Origin: Amblyornis subalaris
Lineage: Eukaryota; Chordata; Aves; Passeriformes; Ptilonorhynchidae
Direction: 5' to 3'
Assembly (NCBI GenBank): GCA_018881555.1
Contig: JACAXG010000112.1
Coordinates: 930,001-994,000, forward strand
DNA: 64,000 nt
In this document: piece by piece, positions 23,101 to 36,642 of the stretch
Layout of the letters: each line of letters begins with the position of its first letter
Position numbering within the stretch: the stretch's first letter is position 1
Position numbers and translations under genes: made by a program
The notes under the pieces: model-generated
The model's input: only the letters and a program-made list of their open reading frames with translations
The model's database searches: none
Told to the model about the DNA's origin: nothing

Positions 23101-26100
23101 CATAATATGTCAATCCTTTCTGGTTTTAATAAAACTGCCATCATTTTCACCTCTGTATATGTGTATGCCTTTGGAGCTATTCTCACTTTCTCTTTAAAGA
23201 AAGTCATCTAAAATTTGTTCTTTCACCTCCATGGGCAAAAAGAAAATTATTTTCATGACACTNGAATTCTAATTTTTTCTCAGTATTTGGTCTTTATTTT
23301 CATCTAATTCGCATTTATTTCATAAAAAGTTTACAGGTTTTGTACAACAATTCCAAGACATACATTAATCAGTGCTGTACTAGTCAGACCACCACCAGTC
23401 AAATGCCAGTAGCAAATACTTCACACAGAAATCAAACATTAGCCCATTATTGTAAAGGTCATCACACTGCTCAGAGTTATAACCACCCAGTAGGCATGTT
23501 CATATATCAGCCCAAGGTAAAGCTATTTGAAAGAAAAACATTCTTCTCATTCTGGCACTGATGTACCCATCCCTGCCAGACACAGAGAAGCCATGTCTCC
23601 TGCACTCATCACCAGTCTGTAAGCCCTCATGGAATCCTTTCAGACCAGTCTATTTGACATCTGGGCCTTCTTTATGTCTTCTTTTTCTGGAGAGTTAAAA
23701 TTCCCTTCTCTTTCAAAAAAGATTGCTGATCTATTTTAAGGGCCATCCACTTTATTGTGTCCCAAATTAAGACAATAATAACACCTTGGGTCCTAGGTAA
23801 GACAGTCCACACTGTGGGGTTACTGACAGGATCCTCTGCTAGGAGTGTTAGGTGCATTCTCCAAATCCTACCTACATCTGTCAAAGGAGATATGATTGTA
23901 ATATTTGTAGAACTTGCAAAAGGCCTCCAGAATGGACACAGGATGGGAGTCTATTGATTTCCATGGAAACGCTTTAAGTTCAGGGTACATAGTCTTCTCT
24001 GAATCTATANATATATGCTGATTAATTCAGCAATCAGTCTTCTGAGACATTTTATATTTCCATCAAATCGCTTTACCACTTTTTTAATAGTAGACTTGCT
24101 GAGAAAAAGGGTGCTTGAGTTAGTCATTAGGTAGAAGATGTTATCTACAATTTCTTAGGGATTTAATTGCAAACGTATGACAGATGTCTGCTGAAGAAAC
24201 TGAGATTACAGCCACTAATCCACTTCTGGATTTAAATTATAGTTTCTTTCTTTACTTTTAAAAGGGTTTATTTGTTGTTGTTGTTGTTTTGTATTTGTTT
24301 CTGTTTGCTTGTTTGTTTGTTTTGCCAGAAATGGTGGTACTCTCTACCTTGTACATAATGATTGGTTTTATATTGCTGGAACTGAGATACTAATTCAGAA
24401 ACTGAAAGAGAAAGAGGAGAAGGAGCAGAATTTGAGACTCCTACTTTCAAAGTAAATGGTTCACTCACTGGGCTATAAAATTAATGAATCTTAAATTCAA
24501 CAGTTCAATCAAAGTAACTGAAAGAGTACAGAGAATGCCTCCAGGCGGGTAGTTAGGACATGCACATGGCAGAAGCAGTAGAGAATGAAGGGAAAACTGA
24601 GCCTAGGCACCACATATGGTTATCTTATTGTGTGAAACCTGTACAGCATTAGCACCATTATAAGTGAAATTGCTTGTACCCGTTATTCGCAGGTATTAAG
24701 CATTTTTCAAAATTGCTGTGTGAAAAGAGTGAAAGAGCATCTATTTAGACCTGTGATGTGCTGAATTCAATACTGTGATCCTGCACATGCTGAGAACTGG
24801 AACCCTAGAGAGTCCCCTTCATTTTTCAGATGCTTGAATATCTAACAGGTTATAAGAATATGATGATCCAGGACAGCAGAATAACACAAATTCCATTTAA
24901 ACCCTTTGCTGTATCTCAGCAGAAACTGCTCTCCTGGGTGTTTATTTACTGTTGAGGTAACTAGCACTGGAAGAAAAAACATTAATTACTGAAACTGAAT
25001 ATCACTTTAAGATCCCACGTGAAATAGGTGATTGGATATCTGATTTTTACATAATAGAAAGTCCTGTAAGTAGAAAATACCATTTAAATGGCACAAGAGA
25101 TTGCATTATCAAAATGAATAGAAAATTAAATAATGTCTAAATGTCTCTCTCATGTAATTATACTTCATAAACTGTTGTAGCAGACTTGCTTCTGTGGTAA
25201 GACATTGTTTAGATTTTAAGTTACAGAAGTAGTAGACTTTAGGTTAAACTTAACATAAAGTACTTCCTAAAAAGAGAAATGAAAAGAGANGGCTTTTGTG
25301 ACCTGAACACGAATGTGCTTGTACAAAGAAAACTTTTACCAACCAGTTTAAATGAGCTGTGTGACCAAACCTAGACCACAGTTTCACATCTAAATGAATA
25401 TTTTTAGAAAACATAATTTCACTATGAATATTTTTCTCAGCAGATCAGCTTCTCCTATATGTTTTTGGCAACTCAAGTCCCTTTATGTTCCTTCCGTTTT
25501 TGAAGACAAATCCTTCAGATGAAACCTTTTGCTCTTTTCCCTCTCAAAACATAGGACTGCTGTTTAGGTGCTCCAAGAAGCTGCTCTAATTATTGTCTAC
25601 AAGTGTACCATTAGCCTGGGAACAGCTAACTGCCTTTAATTGCTGGAAACAGCTGGGTAATTAATGCTACCCAATTAGTATAAACACTTTGTAATCTTCT
25701 TTGAATCCTCCTGTGACCCTCTTGGGTATCATACCTCAAAATTTGAAAACAGAACTGGAGGAGAAGTTGTGAAATCGACTATTAAAGGCAGAAAATTTAA
25801 TTTCTGATTGACAGAAATTCATTCATCCTTCATCATAGTCACTCCCAATGCTTATTATTATGATTATTTATATAGTTGTAGTTATCATCCATTGTGTCAT
25901 GTTTGTACATTTCTGAGCACAAGTAGCTTGTGTCCAAAAATTATTAGAATATAAGACTTTGATTATAGCTCATAAATCCAGTGATTAGACCATAAATCTG
26001 TTTGCCTGTCTGTAGCAAGCCTCTGTGGACATATCTCCAGAAGAGATACAGGCAGTTCAGGCTGCAGGAGGCAAGGGAGCCGTATGAAGAAGGCATCGCA

Positions 26101-28889
26101 TGGGGAAGACTTGAGGAAAACATGTTTTCTTTTTCTACCCTAACTGTGAAGGAAAGGAATAAAATACAATAGTGTCCATAAAGTTAGGGTTTAGTTTGTA
26201 GACTAGATTTCTACCAATGGCCTCNCAGCTTTTCCAGCTAATTCCTTAAGGTTGTCTGCACTGGATAACAGAGTAACAGAGTAAGGCTACCTAAGTTTTT
26301 TGAAAATAATGTAAGGTAATGACTGCTGTCCAGATGCAATAGTAGGTCAGGCTATGATAACCTGAGAAACTGCCCAAACTAGTCTGTTTCTTTCCTAAGA
26401 CCAGCTCATGCAAAGCTAAATCTCTTGCAGCTGAAATACACTGTAGTGTGGACTCTGTGAATGGTTGGACCACACAGTTGTGTACTCATGGCCAAAAGAC
26501 TGAACCAGAAATCAGAAAAACTGTGCTTTCCTGTATATGTCTTATGCTCCTTCAAAAACATAGGGAAACCACTGAATATTTCACTGAAGCTCAGTTTAGC
26601 ATTTGCTAGGGATAACAATGTAGATATGTAAATATCTGAAAATTATTCAGTTACTATGGGATTGTCTCTATCTAGTCAAATACTAATATGCTTCTCTGCA
26701 TATATCCAATAGAATGAAATACACAGGTGACTGCACCGGTAGGGAAAGGGATTCAAAAATTGTTTGGGGGTTACATATTAGAATGAAAATTAATGAAATC
26801 CACAATAACTCATTAGAAAAAAAAACAGGAAGCAAACCTAACTTCCATAATCAATAACTGGTGAGACTATTAGTGACTCGTAGAGTGAGCTGTTCTTATT
26901 TGTTCAGTGTGAAACTATGTTTGAAGAGGAAACTCTTAGTAGAAAACAAGAGAGGAATTTTCAGAGCCTCACAAATTTTTAAAAGCTTAGAAATGTAAAC
27001 AGGATGTTGCTGACTTTCAGTTTGTTTGGTTGTGTGACATTTCTGAAATTTCAATCATCTGCATAACATGTACTTGAGAATAAAATATCTGTGAATTGTG
27101 TCAAGTTCATTTCTAAAAACTTTGTTACCTTTTTACAGCCTGACAGTACTGCCCACTAGTTCACTTCTTTTATCTTGCTTTAAACGACCTTGATTTGTAA
27201 ATCCAAGCCTATATTAGGTGAAAATAATATAAACACATAAAATGTTCAGAGACAACCATATAAAACTGTATTAATTTGTCAAGAATGCTCTACCTCACAA
27301 ATCATCCACTCAATTTGTGAAAAAAAAAAAAAATCATTATAACATGTAATTTAAGTACTGAAGCAAAAAAGTAAAACTAAGGAAAAGATAAATTGTGCCA
27401 TTCTGAGATTAACAAAGCAGCTGAAGTGGCAGAAAGCACTCTAACATATAAATAGGTCTACTGAGTAAGAGACAGATATAAAGTAGTTGTTTACAAACCT
27501 GTAAATTTTACTGCATTGTAGTTTTCAACAATGTGAACAGGTAAGATTTATGAGCAATCCTAATTTATTAGACTAACAAAAATTTTCTGTAATGACATCC
27601 TAAGCCAACATGAAGAATAAAGTTGTGAAAAGCTACTAACTGTAAGACAAATGCTCAAGGGAGTTTAACAATAAAAAAGATAGCAAGCATCTTTCCAAAA
27701 TTTGCTAAATATAGTTATTGTGTCTAATATGTTGAATATACCACAGAAAAATATTTTAATGACTTAAAAGAAGTTCTTTATGACTGTGACAATTAAAGTG
27801 ACAAACATTATCTCCAAACTTAATTTCTTTAGATTTTATTAAAAAAAAAAAGAAAAAAAATACACTTCTTTTGGCTGAATTTACTGAAAGTTAAGTAATT
27901 CAGCTTGCCATTATGCAAGCACAAGTATTGTGGTGAACAAGTCACCTGTACTGAACCTGACCAAACTTAACCTTTAATACAATATTATATATTTCCAAGG
28001 AGGCTGATCACCTTTTTCCGGGTTGTAATGCCATTATGTGTTTTGTCCTTTTGGAAGGACATACTTTTGTCCTACAGGAAACATATTAATGATACACTTC
28101 TATTGTGCTTGATAAGTGGAGAACAAATGTATAGAATGTACTGCAAGTGAAAAAAAAAAAAAGAAAAAAAGAAGAAACAGCACTATGTGTTCAATTAATG
28201 AATATCTAAATTTTCTCTGTAAGCTCTGTTTTTATTTTTAATAACATTTTGGCTACTGTAGTTTAGTCAACTGATGTCTTTTAACTCTATTGAACTGGGA
28301 TCCTAAAACATACACAAATATTCTGATAATAATAATAAAAATAATGATAATAAATAGATTATCTTTCATTTAAATCAGATCAATCTAAAGCAATAAACTT
28401 TTTAATAGCCAAGACAGCAGTTTTCAGACATAGAGTCGAAGCAACAAAATCAAATTTCTGGTACTTTCCTTAGTGAGAAGTGAATTGTTCGCCTTGCTGT
28501 CTTAATTATACTGAAATGAGCATGTTTCACCTTCCTTCAGGCCATTGCTTGCCTATGTTTATCCTACTATATCACTGTAGTACATAATATCCCATTCTAG
28601 GCTGTTTGAGATGTACAGGTAGGCCTAGATAGAGCAGAAAATTGAAAGGAGCTCATATTTGGACATTGGATTAAATCCTCCATTTTCACTAATGATGATG
28701 AGCTCTAACATATAGAACACCTAAGGAAGACACCTACATTTAGTTGTTTTAATCTGTCCTAATCTGAATCTGAAATCCGCAGGTTTTTTGGTTTTTTTTT
28801 CCTTTGTTTTTCCATATTCTCTTCGTCAACTGAAGGAAATATGCGGCACTTACTGTTCCATTCTTTCCCTTGAAACGGAACATCTGTCA
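20116..28889. other. Unique AT-rich DNA, no gene seen
   Basis: No ORF above 95 codons. It contains T20 at 20227-20246, a cluster of CTTGAG(C/T)AAAATC repeats (22866-22958), (TTG)n/(TTTG)n at 24267-24325, A-runs at 27319-27334, 27839-27860 and 28148-28172, and an AATAAT-type run at 28327-28352. A perfect small hairpin at 28044-28061 recurs at 29356-29373. The stretch 23360-23960 is somewhat richer in GC but has no recognisable protein. Confidence 0.5.
24267..24325. repeat. (TTG)n/(TTTG)n low-complexity
   Basis: TTGTTGTTGTTG followed by GTTTGTTTGT units. Confidence 0.85.
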
Positions 28890-28891
28890 AA

Positions 28892-29290
28892 CAAGANGAG
28901 GCTGAGAGAACTGGGACTGTTAAAGCTGGAGAAGAAAAGGCTCGGAGAGAGTTTATCAAATTGTATAAACATCTGATGGCGGAATAAAGATGAAGCCATA
29001 CTCTTCTCGGTAGTATCCAGTAACAGGTAGTTACTCTTCTGTGAGAGGCAATGGACACAAATATCAAGTAAATTCCACCTGAACATTAAAAGCCCTTCCT
29101 TACTTTGAGAATGATTGAAAACTAGAATAGATTTCACAGAGGGGTTATGGAATTTCCATTCTTAGAAATATTCAAATCCCAGCTGGATGTGGCCTAGAGA
29201 AACTTGCTCTAGATGACCTCGCTTTGAACAGGGGAATTGAACTAGATGACCTCCAGAGGTCCCTTTGGACCTCAACAGTTTTACNATTGA
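28892..29290 (+). mobile_element. CR1 LINE 3' end, plus strand
   Basis: The segment reads like the CR1 3' region: GAGGCTGAGAGAACTGGGACTG, GCTGGAGAAGAAAAGGCTC, a decayed TTCCATCT..AACAT block, CAAATCCCAGCTGGATGTGG, GAACTAGATGACCTCCAGAG and GTCCCTTTGGACCTCAAC. It is heavily diverged and 5'-truncated (about 400 bp), without the reverse-transcriptase core. Only residual ORFs remain. Confidence 0.85.
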
Positions 29291-29291
29291 A

Positions 29292-32200
29292 AGTAGTACA
29301 CTATTTTAGTAGAAATGAAATATGTAACTTGCTAAGGCTCATATTGATTTTCAACTGTCCTTTTGGAAGGACAAATATCTTTAACTGCTATGAATCATAG
29401 AATGTTAAATTAATTACTGCTTTGTGTTTTGGTTTGGGGGGTTTGTTTTCTCTTTTCTTGATGTTTGATTTCATTTGGTTCCAATTTATAACGTCAGACA
29501 ATCCAAAAGAATGATATGTTGGTTAACTATAGATACTTTAGAGGGGAGGGGGGGTAGGAGAAAAGAAAATCCACTACATAAGCAGTATTATCAAGCCTGT
29601 CTTGTCTTAATATTAATGCATATTTACTTATGCACTTAATTATTCAATTTGGAGACTGCGAAATTATAAACAATCCTTAAACTGTTATCTCTTTGTGGTA
29701 ATATCTGTTGGAAGCCTAATATAAAGATTTGAAAGGGTATCTGAACAAACAGGATCGTTTAAGATAAGCCTGTATATAAGAAAATGTGTATAATTCTATT
29801 ACATTANGATATGCTTACTCTGTGACCTTTCACATGTAGTTGAAAGTATTACAGAATCATAGGATTGAAACAGATGCCCTCATATCCTCTTAGTACAACA
29901 TTTGCCAGTCAGTTTAAAAACTGATTGGGAAAGTTTTACATCCTTAATGTTGAAACAGATTTTTCTTTCAATCTGATTAATTATGAAGTTGTCCATTTCA
30001 TAGTCCATCCCAAAATCATTATCTCAGTCACAAGCAGACAGCAATTCCCTCCTGTATCCAACTAATTCCTGTCATTGTCCTTTGAGTCATACAAATGCTA
30101 CCAGAANGCTAATCTGTACTTAGTAGCACAAGCCTTGGGGACTATCTCAAGCTAGACTTCTAATTTTTTACTTAGGCAATTGACCAATCATCTCTTTAAG
30201 GAGTTCTAATCATATTTTTATTCCTGCATACCAAATATATACATCATGCATATTACATGAAGGTTCAAATCTTCAGAACATGAGTTGGAAAAGTCTGTCT
30301 CTCTGTATATTGCACAGATTTTCATAAATCCTAGTACCATTCAGTCTGTCTCTCTTGCCAGTGGTTAGTGAGAGCACATTAGAGAGAATTTCACCTTAGA
30401 ACACACATCTAATGTTTCATCTGTGCTTTCTTTTGCTTGAGAATTAGAGTGCTATTGAACACCTACCTGCAGATCACTGGCAATGGAAACTTCAATAATG
30501 GTGGTAAAAAGTCAAACGCAGAAAATATTTCTGATTTGGTTGCAAAGCTAGATTTCAAACATACACCTTTACTCTTCAGCCCATTAAAGTCAGAACAATA
30601 AAACTTTATCTGGGAATAGTGTAAACCTATTTCTCACTGATGGTTTAGAGTGTGTGCATATTTGTTGTTGTTGTTGTTATCCTTGTTCCTTTGAAGTGTC
30701 TCTGTCTTTACATGTTAGACAGATACTGAATTTTATAGGTGGTGTCCCAGCTGCCTGAGACTTTACTATGTGTGTTATTCATGTAGTTTTGTACCTGAAA
30801 AGACAAACTGAATCCCAACCAGAGCATTGTGATTTTTATTAGAGAGGTGCTCTTTAAGGACAAAGAATTGTGTGTTGAGTACTCACCAATTTAGTGGAGA
30901 TGAAGTAAAACAATTCTCAGCTGCTCTTGTTTTAGAAGTTTTTATGTATTGCAGATGTATTTTTTTCAAGCTATGATTTCATCTCCTTCCTTCACCTATC
31001 ACCACTTCCTGTGATGACTTAATTATTCAGGGACTTTTTAGGTTTACAATCCAAAATAGCACTTGATTTCACCTCCAAAACAGTTTAATTCTTTCTTGCT
31101 TTGATTAATAGAAGGCATTGAAAAGTTTCTGCGTGCTGTCAGTTCTCTCACCACATGCAGCNCACAATTAAAAAACTAAGCTTAAATCAAAAATTTCAAT
31201 ACATTTTTAAACCTACACTCTTTGTATATTCTTTCCAACCTAAATCTCAAACAAAAGAGTGGTGAAAGAAAGATTAATGGGTTTTGTGCCTGCAAGTACA
31301 AGTTCAAATTCTCATCTTTTAACTTAGCATTGGGCTGTCAGCTCATAGCACTCATGAGGGTTACTTTCCACTGGTCCTGGTAAAGTTGTGATACTGGGTG
31401 GAAGAAATCAAGATCCATAAAAGCAGAGGAAAAGTATGTCTTCATATCCAAGACATTCACCTGAGAATAAGTACTCCTGTTTTCATATGTCTTTCCCCAG
31501 TATGCCTTCTGCAGTTGCTCTGTATAGGTTTAGCTTTTATTGATTTGAATTTGCTCTCATTCATTTAGTCTTCGGAAGGAATAACTTCCCATTCAGACCA
31601 GAACATATGATAGGTACATATTTAAACCTTTATTTAATCAAGGTTTACAATTTGGGGCATTTTGCCATCCCGTGTAGTTCTTGTGGGACCTGGAGTCATC
31701 TTGTTATNGTTGTCCATGCTGGACTGGGAGTTTTTCCATAACTCCTCATTGTGTCAATTTGTGCAAGCACTGAGAGGACCTGAGGGTGCATTCTGAGCTC
31801 TGGAGTGCTCAGCTGTGAGGGTGAAAGCATTGTAATACCCTACTCTTGACCAACTTAAACCAAAACTGAACAAACTAAAGAGCCCTGTCTCCCCTGCTTT
31901 GTTGTTGCTGTTTTCCTCATATGATTAAAAAAAAAAATTAATAAAAATAAGTGTATGGAGGCATAAAGGACTTAGAAATTTCAGCACTCATGGTTTATTC
32001 AGATCTCAATCGCATTTCTCATCATCTTCTATGTTGAGAAATGTTCCAGGAATATAGAAATAAGTTACCTATTTTTTTCTAGGGCTCNTGTGGCAGAAGC
32101 ACACTATGTAACAGTTAGGCTAAGGACTCAGCAAGGACTCAATTTTACATAGTAGCAAAATAATTATTTCATAAAGCAAAGTGATTTTCATTCTCTTTCA

Positions 32201-35200
32201 TTTCCCTCATCTCTCAGAGACAAAAAAAGAAGCAAATGCAGCAGATGCAGCAACTGTTTTTTCCTAATAGCCTGACTCAAAAAGTTAGAGAAGGAGGTTG
32301 TTTTAAGAAGCGAAATTTNAAGAATCAATGAAAGGACAACATTTATAGGAGAAAATGTGGGCTAATTGACATGTGAACATGCTGATTTTTATGCACCATA
32401 GATAGTACAATACTCCCCTTCNCTTTCTCTCCCACCCTTCTCCCCTGTGGAGCAGAGTGGTTTTTTGGCATATTTTTCTTTCAATGGTAGTTGATATCCA
32501 TGATAATATTATTTTCCCTTGCATTGTTGCTACAGAAACTTTCCAAAAATATAGTGGTTAATGTCATTCTAAAAGAAAAACAAGTTCATAGCTGTATTAA
32601 CCACCATGGAAAAAAAAGATACAGAATGATAACATAACTTTCTTTTAATTTATTTTAAATTTTTAGGGTCTAGGAGTTCTCCATGAAACAAAACAGAACG
32701 CCCAAAACCCAGTAGCACCCTAAAACCAGGGAACTCTCTAAACTTTAGGAGAAAGTTGCTATGAAACCAAGCTTCTTTTTTTTTGGGGGGGGGGAGGGGA
32801 AGGGGTTGGCAGACAGAGAGAAAAAAAAAACCAATTAACAAACAAACAATTCATTTCTTGATTTCTGACTATTATTTTTGGGACTTATTTAAAAAGATGT
32901 TGCTGTTAACAGTCTTTCCTGAAAAAGCACTGTATGCCATGGTTTTATACATATATGCTAAGTAAAAAAATTAATTTGACNTTTGCCATCTGTATTTTTT
33001 TACAGTCTATCAAGTCATCTGTTGCGCACAATTAAGGCAGATCAATAATTCAAATACGTCTTGAAGAATTGACTTTTTGTTAACTTTGTGAATTATTATT
33101 TAATGTGGCATAAGTACAGAAACATTATGGCATAGCTAACTAAAATGTGATCCATGAAAATCTGATGTCTGTATATGCCATTAAACTGCAGCAGCAGTCC
33201 TGTTAGGTTGACAGCTTCTCTGATTTTGTATGTAATCCTCTCATCGTTCGTGACAATTGCGTTTTTACATAAACAGTGAATATAAAGTGACAAAAAAATA
33301 AAGTCAGCGCAGTCTCTGCACCTCATTTTATAGCAACAGATGTGGTGAACTGAGGATATTACAACAAATCTCCAAAATTAGCACGTTGAAGTTTTCAAGG
33401 TAACTGCAAAGATGTTTGGCCTAGAGCTCCACCTAGAGAAACTTTTATGAAAAACAAGCACATGTGTTCACTCGCTTAAATCTCGGTCTTTGAAGTTTAT
33501 GGGGTTGCTGCCGGCCACAGGTATTAGCGTTTAGCTGCTCAAGCTGCTATAAGGTGACGGCTTATTTGCATTTTAGAATGAATTTATTTTAATTATCATA
33601 GAACATTCCTTCCCTTCTTTCCCCTGATGATTTAAGAAAGTGAATAGCTATGTTTAGAATACCATAATCNAAGACTGCTAAAGAATCTATTGGTTTGATT
33701 TTTAGACAGAAATCCTGAGTAACCCCCCTNCCCCCCNNAAAAAAGAATATCTTCACTTCTTTATCCTATCTTTTATGCTAATAAGTGATATTTTAGATAG
33801 ATTTCACGACCNACCATGCAAAAGGCTTCTCCAATTAGACATCTCCTCTATTAGACATCAAACTGAATCATAATGTCATGTTTGCTGAATTCTGAGGATG
33901 AGTAAGACATGAATTTAAAGNTGAGCTTTTATTTAGTTAATGATATTGTGATCAGGAACGTGTCAGAACTGGTAGTGAACTTCAGTAACAGCACACATAT
34001 GTTGGGAAAGCAAATGACAGAGACCAAGATGAGTGAAAGAAAGAAGAAAGTGCTTTCTGTATTTTTCACCTCTACCTTTTTTGGTGCTGCATGGAAGAGA
34101 AAGGGCAAATACTGCATCGTGTTTGCAAATACTGCACCAGCCTGCCAAGAATATTCTGTGGCAGTGGTAGAAAGTCATTTATGTTAATTTGTAACCACAA
34201 AGAGTTTACTGAAATGAGCATACTGGGGCAAGTGACAGCAATACTGGGAGACTACTGTCTTCAATATAAAATCGCAATATCATTTTAATAACATTTCACC
34301 ACTTACAGATTTTTTTTTCAAATGGGCAACAGACNACTGTTAAAGAAACAAGTTACAGTGTAATAATGCTTATGATCCAGAGGTCAGATACGTGAAAGAA
34401 GAAATATTTAAACCCTAAAATAAGTTTTTNCGATGCAGGGAAATAGCAGGCTTCTGGTAGTTTGAGCACTGAATGAGAGAATGTCTTTCTGAGAAGGTAG
34501 GTTGGTGACAATAATTTGTGAATATACATTTAAGAGCTTTATTCTTGTATTTGTACACATGAGAAAAGTGCTAAAATTTTTCAAGCTAACATAAAACTGA
34601 TTTTATAGCTTTCTAGGGCTTCATACCTTTACGAGTATACAACAATCTTTATTTTGTGAGTATTTTCCTATATTTTTCTTTGCCTTAATTTCTTTAAAAT
34701 ACAAGATCCAGCAACAAGTACCTTTTGATTGTACTGAATCNTCATAGCTACAACAGAGATTGGTGCAGCTTGAAAGCACTAATAGCTGAGGAAGCTTTCT
34801 CTTATGCCACACTTGGAGGACTCAGGACANTGAGTGCTGAAAAAAGAATGTGGGTCTGGGATTTTCTCTTACCGAGAATTCCTAAGTGTTGGAGAGAAGA
34901 TGATAGTGGATGTGTTAATGTTCTGCTTTATTTCTCCATATATTTAACATCATGTAAAAGAGTAATTTGTGTGGGTGTGAGTACATATATTTGGGTTATT
35001 AAGAATGAGAATACAGCTAAAGGGCTCTCTGAAATTGGGAAGCCTGAACTGGAGTGACAGTAAACCATATATATAATTTTCACTCAGTACCGTAAGCCAT
35101 GGATTTTGTTTACTGGTTTCTATACTTGCCAAGAATACATTTTATCGCAGGAAGGGGGGCAATAAGTTGGATTAAAAAAGCAAAAATCATACAGCAAATG

Positions 35201-35876
35201 TCCCTTAGGTAAAGCCTGCTAATGCATGGAACATTGTTGACCAGGGTGTATGGAGGGAATTTTTATGCATATTTACACATTTTAATCCTTGTGCCTTCCT
35301 AAGCCTATCAGTCATAGTTATCGCCAAGTGGACATTATAATCCCCAGCAGAAAATAACCTGCAGTTTTAGGGAAGGAGCATATTCAGTAAAAAGGCAAAT
35401 TCACAACTCTACCAAAAAAAATCTTCCTTTGAACTATAGCCTTGAATGCTTCACATGCCCTGCCACTTGCAGTCAGGCTTTTATGCTTTTGAATACTCTT
35501 TGCAACTCAGTTTCTCTGAAGTGGTGGCTTGGTGAATGTGATTATGTTGCATGTATTGCAGCTGACCCGTTTGTGCTGTGGGAGTCTGATGCATTTAATT
35601 AACGTGCTCTGGGAAAAGGCAAGCCGTTTCCTGGGGGCAGTGAGGTGAGGAAAGGTAATAAATAATGGAAAATAGATTTGGAAATTATGTAGAGGACATC
35701 TAGTTAATCCCCTTCCTCACAGTAAATTGCATAAATGTATTGTTCCTAGCTTCCACATGAGAAAGTTCTGCTGTTACCAGTGCACAAGAATTGTAATCTT
35801 GCATGCCGTCCCCTAATTGTACTCCGAAAAACAGGGATTTTCACTCTTAAGGCACAGGTAGTTGTCTGTAATTTAA
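29292..35876. other. Unique AT-rich DNA, no gene seen
   Basis: Short ORFs only. (TTG)n at 30663-30679 and a T/G run at about 32776-32800. Candidate conserved noncoding DNA at 33485-33605 (contains ATTTGCAT) and 35540-35650. C-run with ambiguous bases at 33722-33740. A small ACAGAATCATAGGATTG segment near 29850 may be a CR1 tail scrap. Confidence 0.5.
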
Positions 35877-36642
35877 CAAGACCAAACATAAAGTCCTGCA
35901 CATAGGTTGAGGCAATCCCGAACTCAAATACATGACAGAGGATTAAGGGGTTGAGAGTAGCCATGAGGAAAAAGACTTCAGGATGCTGGTGGAGGAGAGG
36001 CTGGGCATGACCTGGCAATGTGCACTTGCAACACAGAATGTCAATTGTATCCTGGGCTGCATCCAAAGTGGTGTGGCCAGCAGGGTGAGGGAAGGGATTC
36101 TGCCCCTCTACTGTGCTCTGGTGAGACCCCACCTGGAGTGCTGCATCCAGCTCTGGAGGACACAACACAGGAAGGATGTGGACCTTTTGGAGCACGTCCA
36201 GAGGAGGGGCATTAAGTTGATCAGAGGGCTGGAACACCTCTCCTATGAAGACAGTCTGAGAGAACTGAGGCTGTTCAGCCNGGAGAAGAGAAAGCTTGAG
36301 GGAGACCTGACCAGCATCCTTCCAGCACATAAAAGGGGCCTAAAAGAAAGCTGGAGAGGGATGTTTTATGGGGACACANAGTGATAGGATGAGGGGGAAT
36401 GACTTGAAACTAAGAGCAGATTGAATATTAGGAAGAAATTCTTTACTGCAAGGGTGGTGAAGGCACTGGAACAGGTTGCCTGGGGAACCTGTGAATGCCC
36501 CATCTCTGGGCATGTTCAAGGCCAGGTTGGATGGGGCTTTGAGGAACCTGGTCTAGTTGAAGATGTCCCTGCCCAGGGCAGGGTGTTTGGACCCTAATGA
36601 TCACTGANGTCTCTTCTAACCCAAACCATTTTGTGATTCTGT
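35877..36642 (+). mobile_element. CR1 LINE 3' region, plus strand
   Basis: This is the C-terminal end of CR1 ORF2 and its 3' UTR. Readable pieces include [35 protein letters not shown] (frame 35983-36384), [29 protein letters not shown] in the same frame, and the 3' UTR ending in GTGATTCTGTGG. The frame has ambiguous bases and stops, and no catalytic core is present. It is a 5'-truncated, inactive copy of about 0.77 kb. The minus-strand ORF over 35746-36330 is a shadow. Confidence 0.93.

Noticed and set aside
23672..23884. 70-codon minus ORF as a possible exon
   Set aside because: No homology recognised and no splice signals beyond chance.
29850..29880. Possible CR1 tail scrap ACAGAATCATAGGATTG
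   Set aside because: Too short, and the following sequence does not match CR1; not annotated as an element.
35746..36330. 194-codon minus ORF
   Set aside because: Antisense shadow of the plus-strand CR1 coding sequence.
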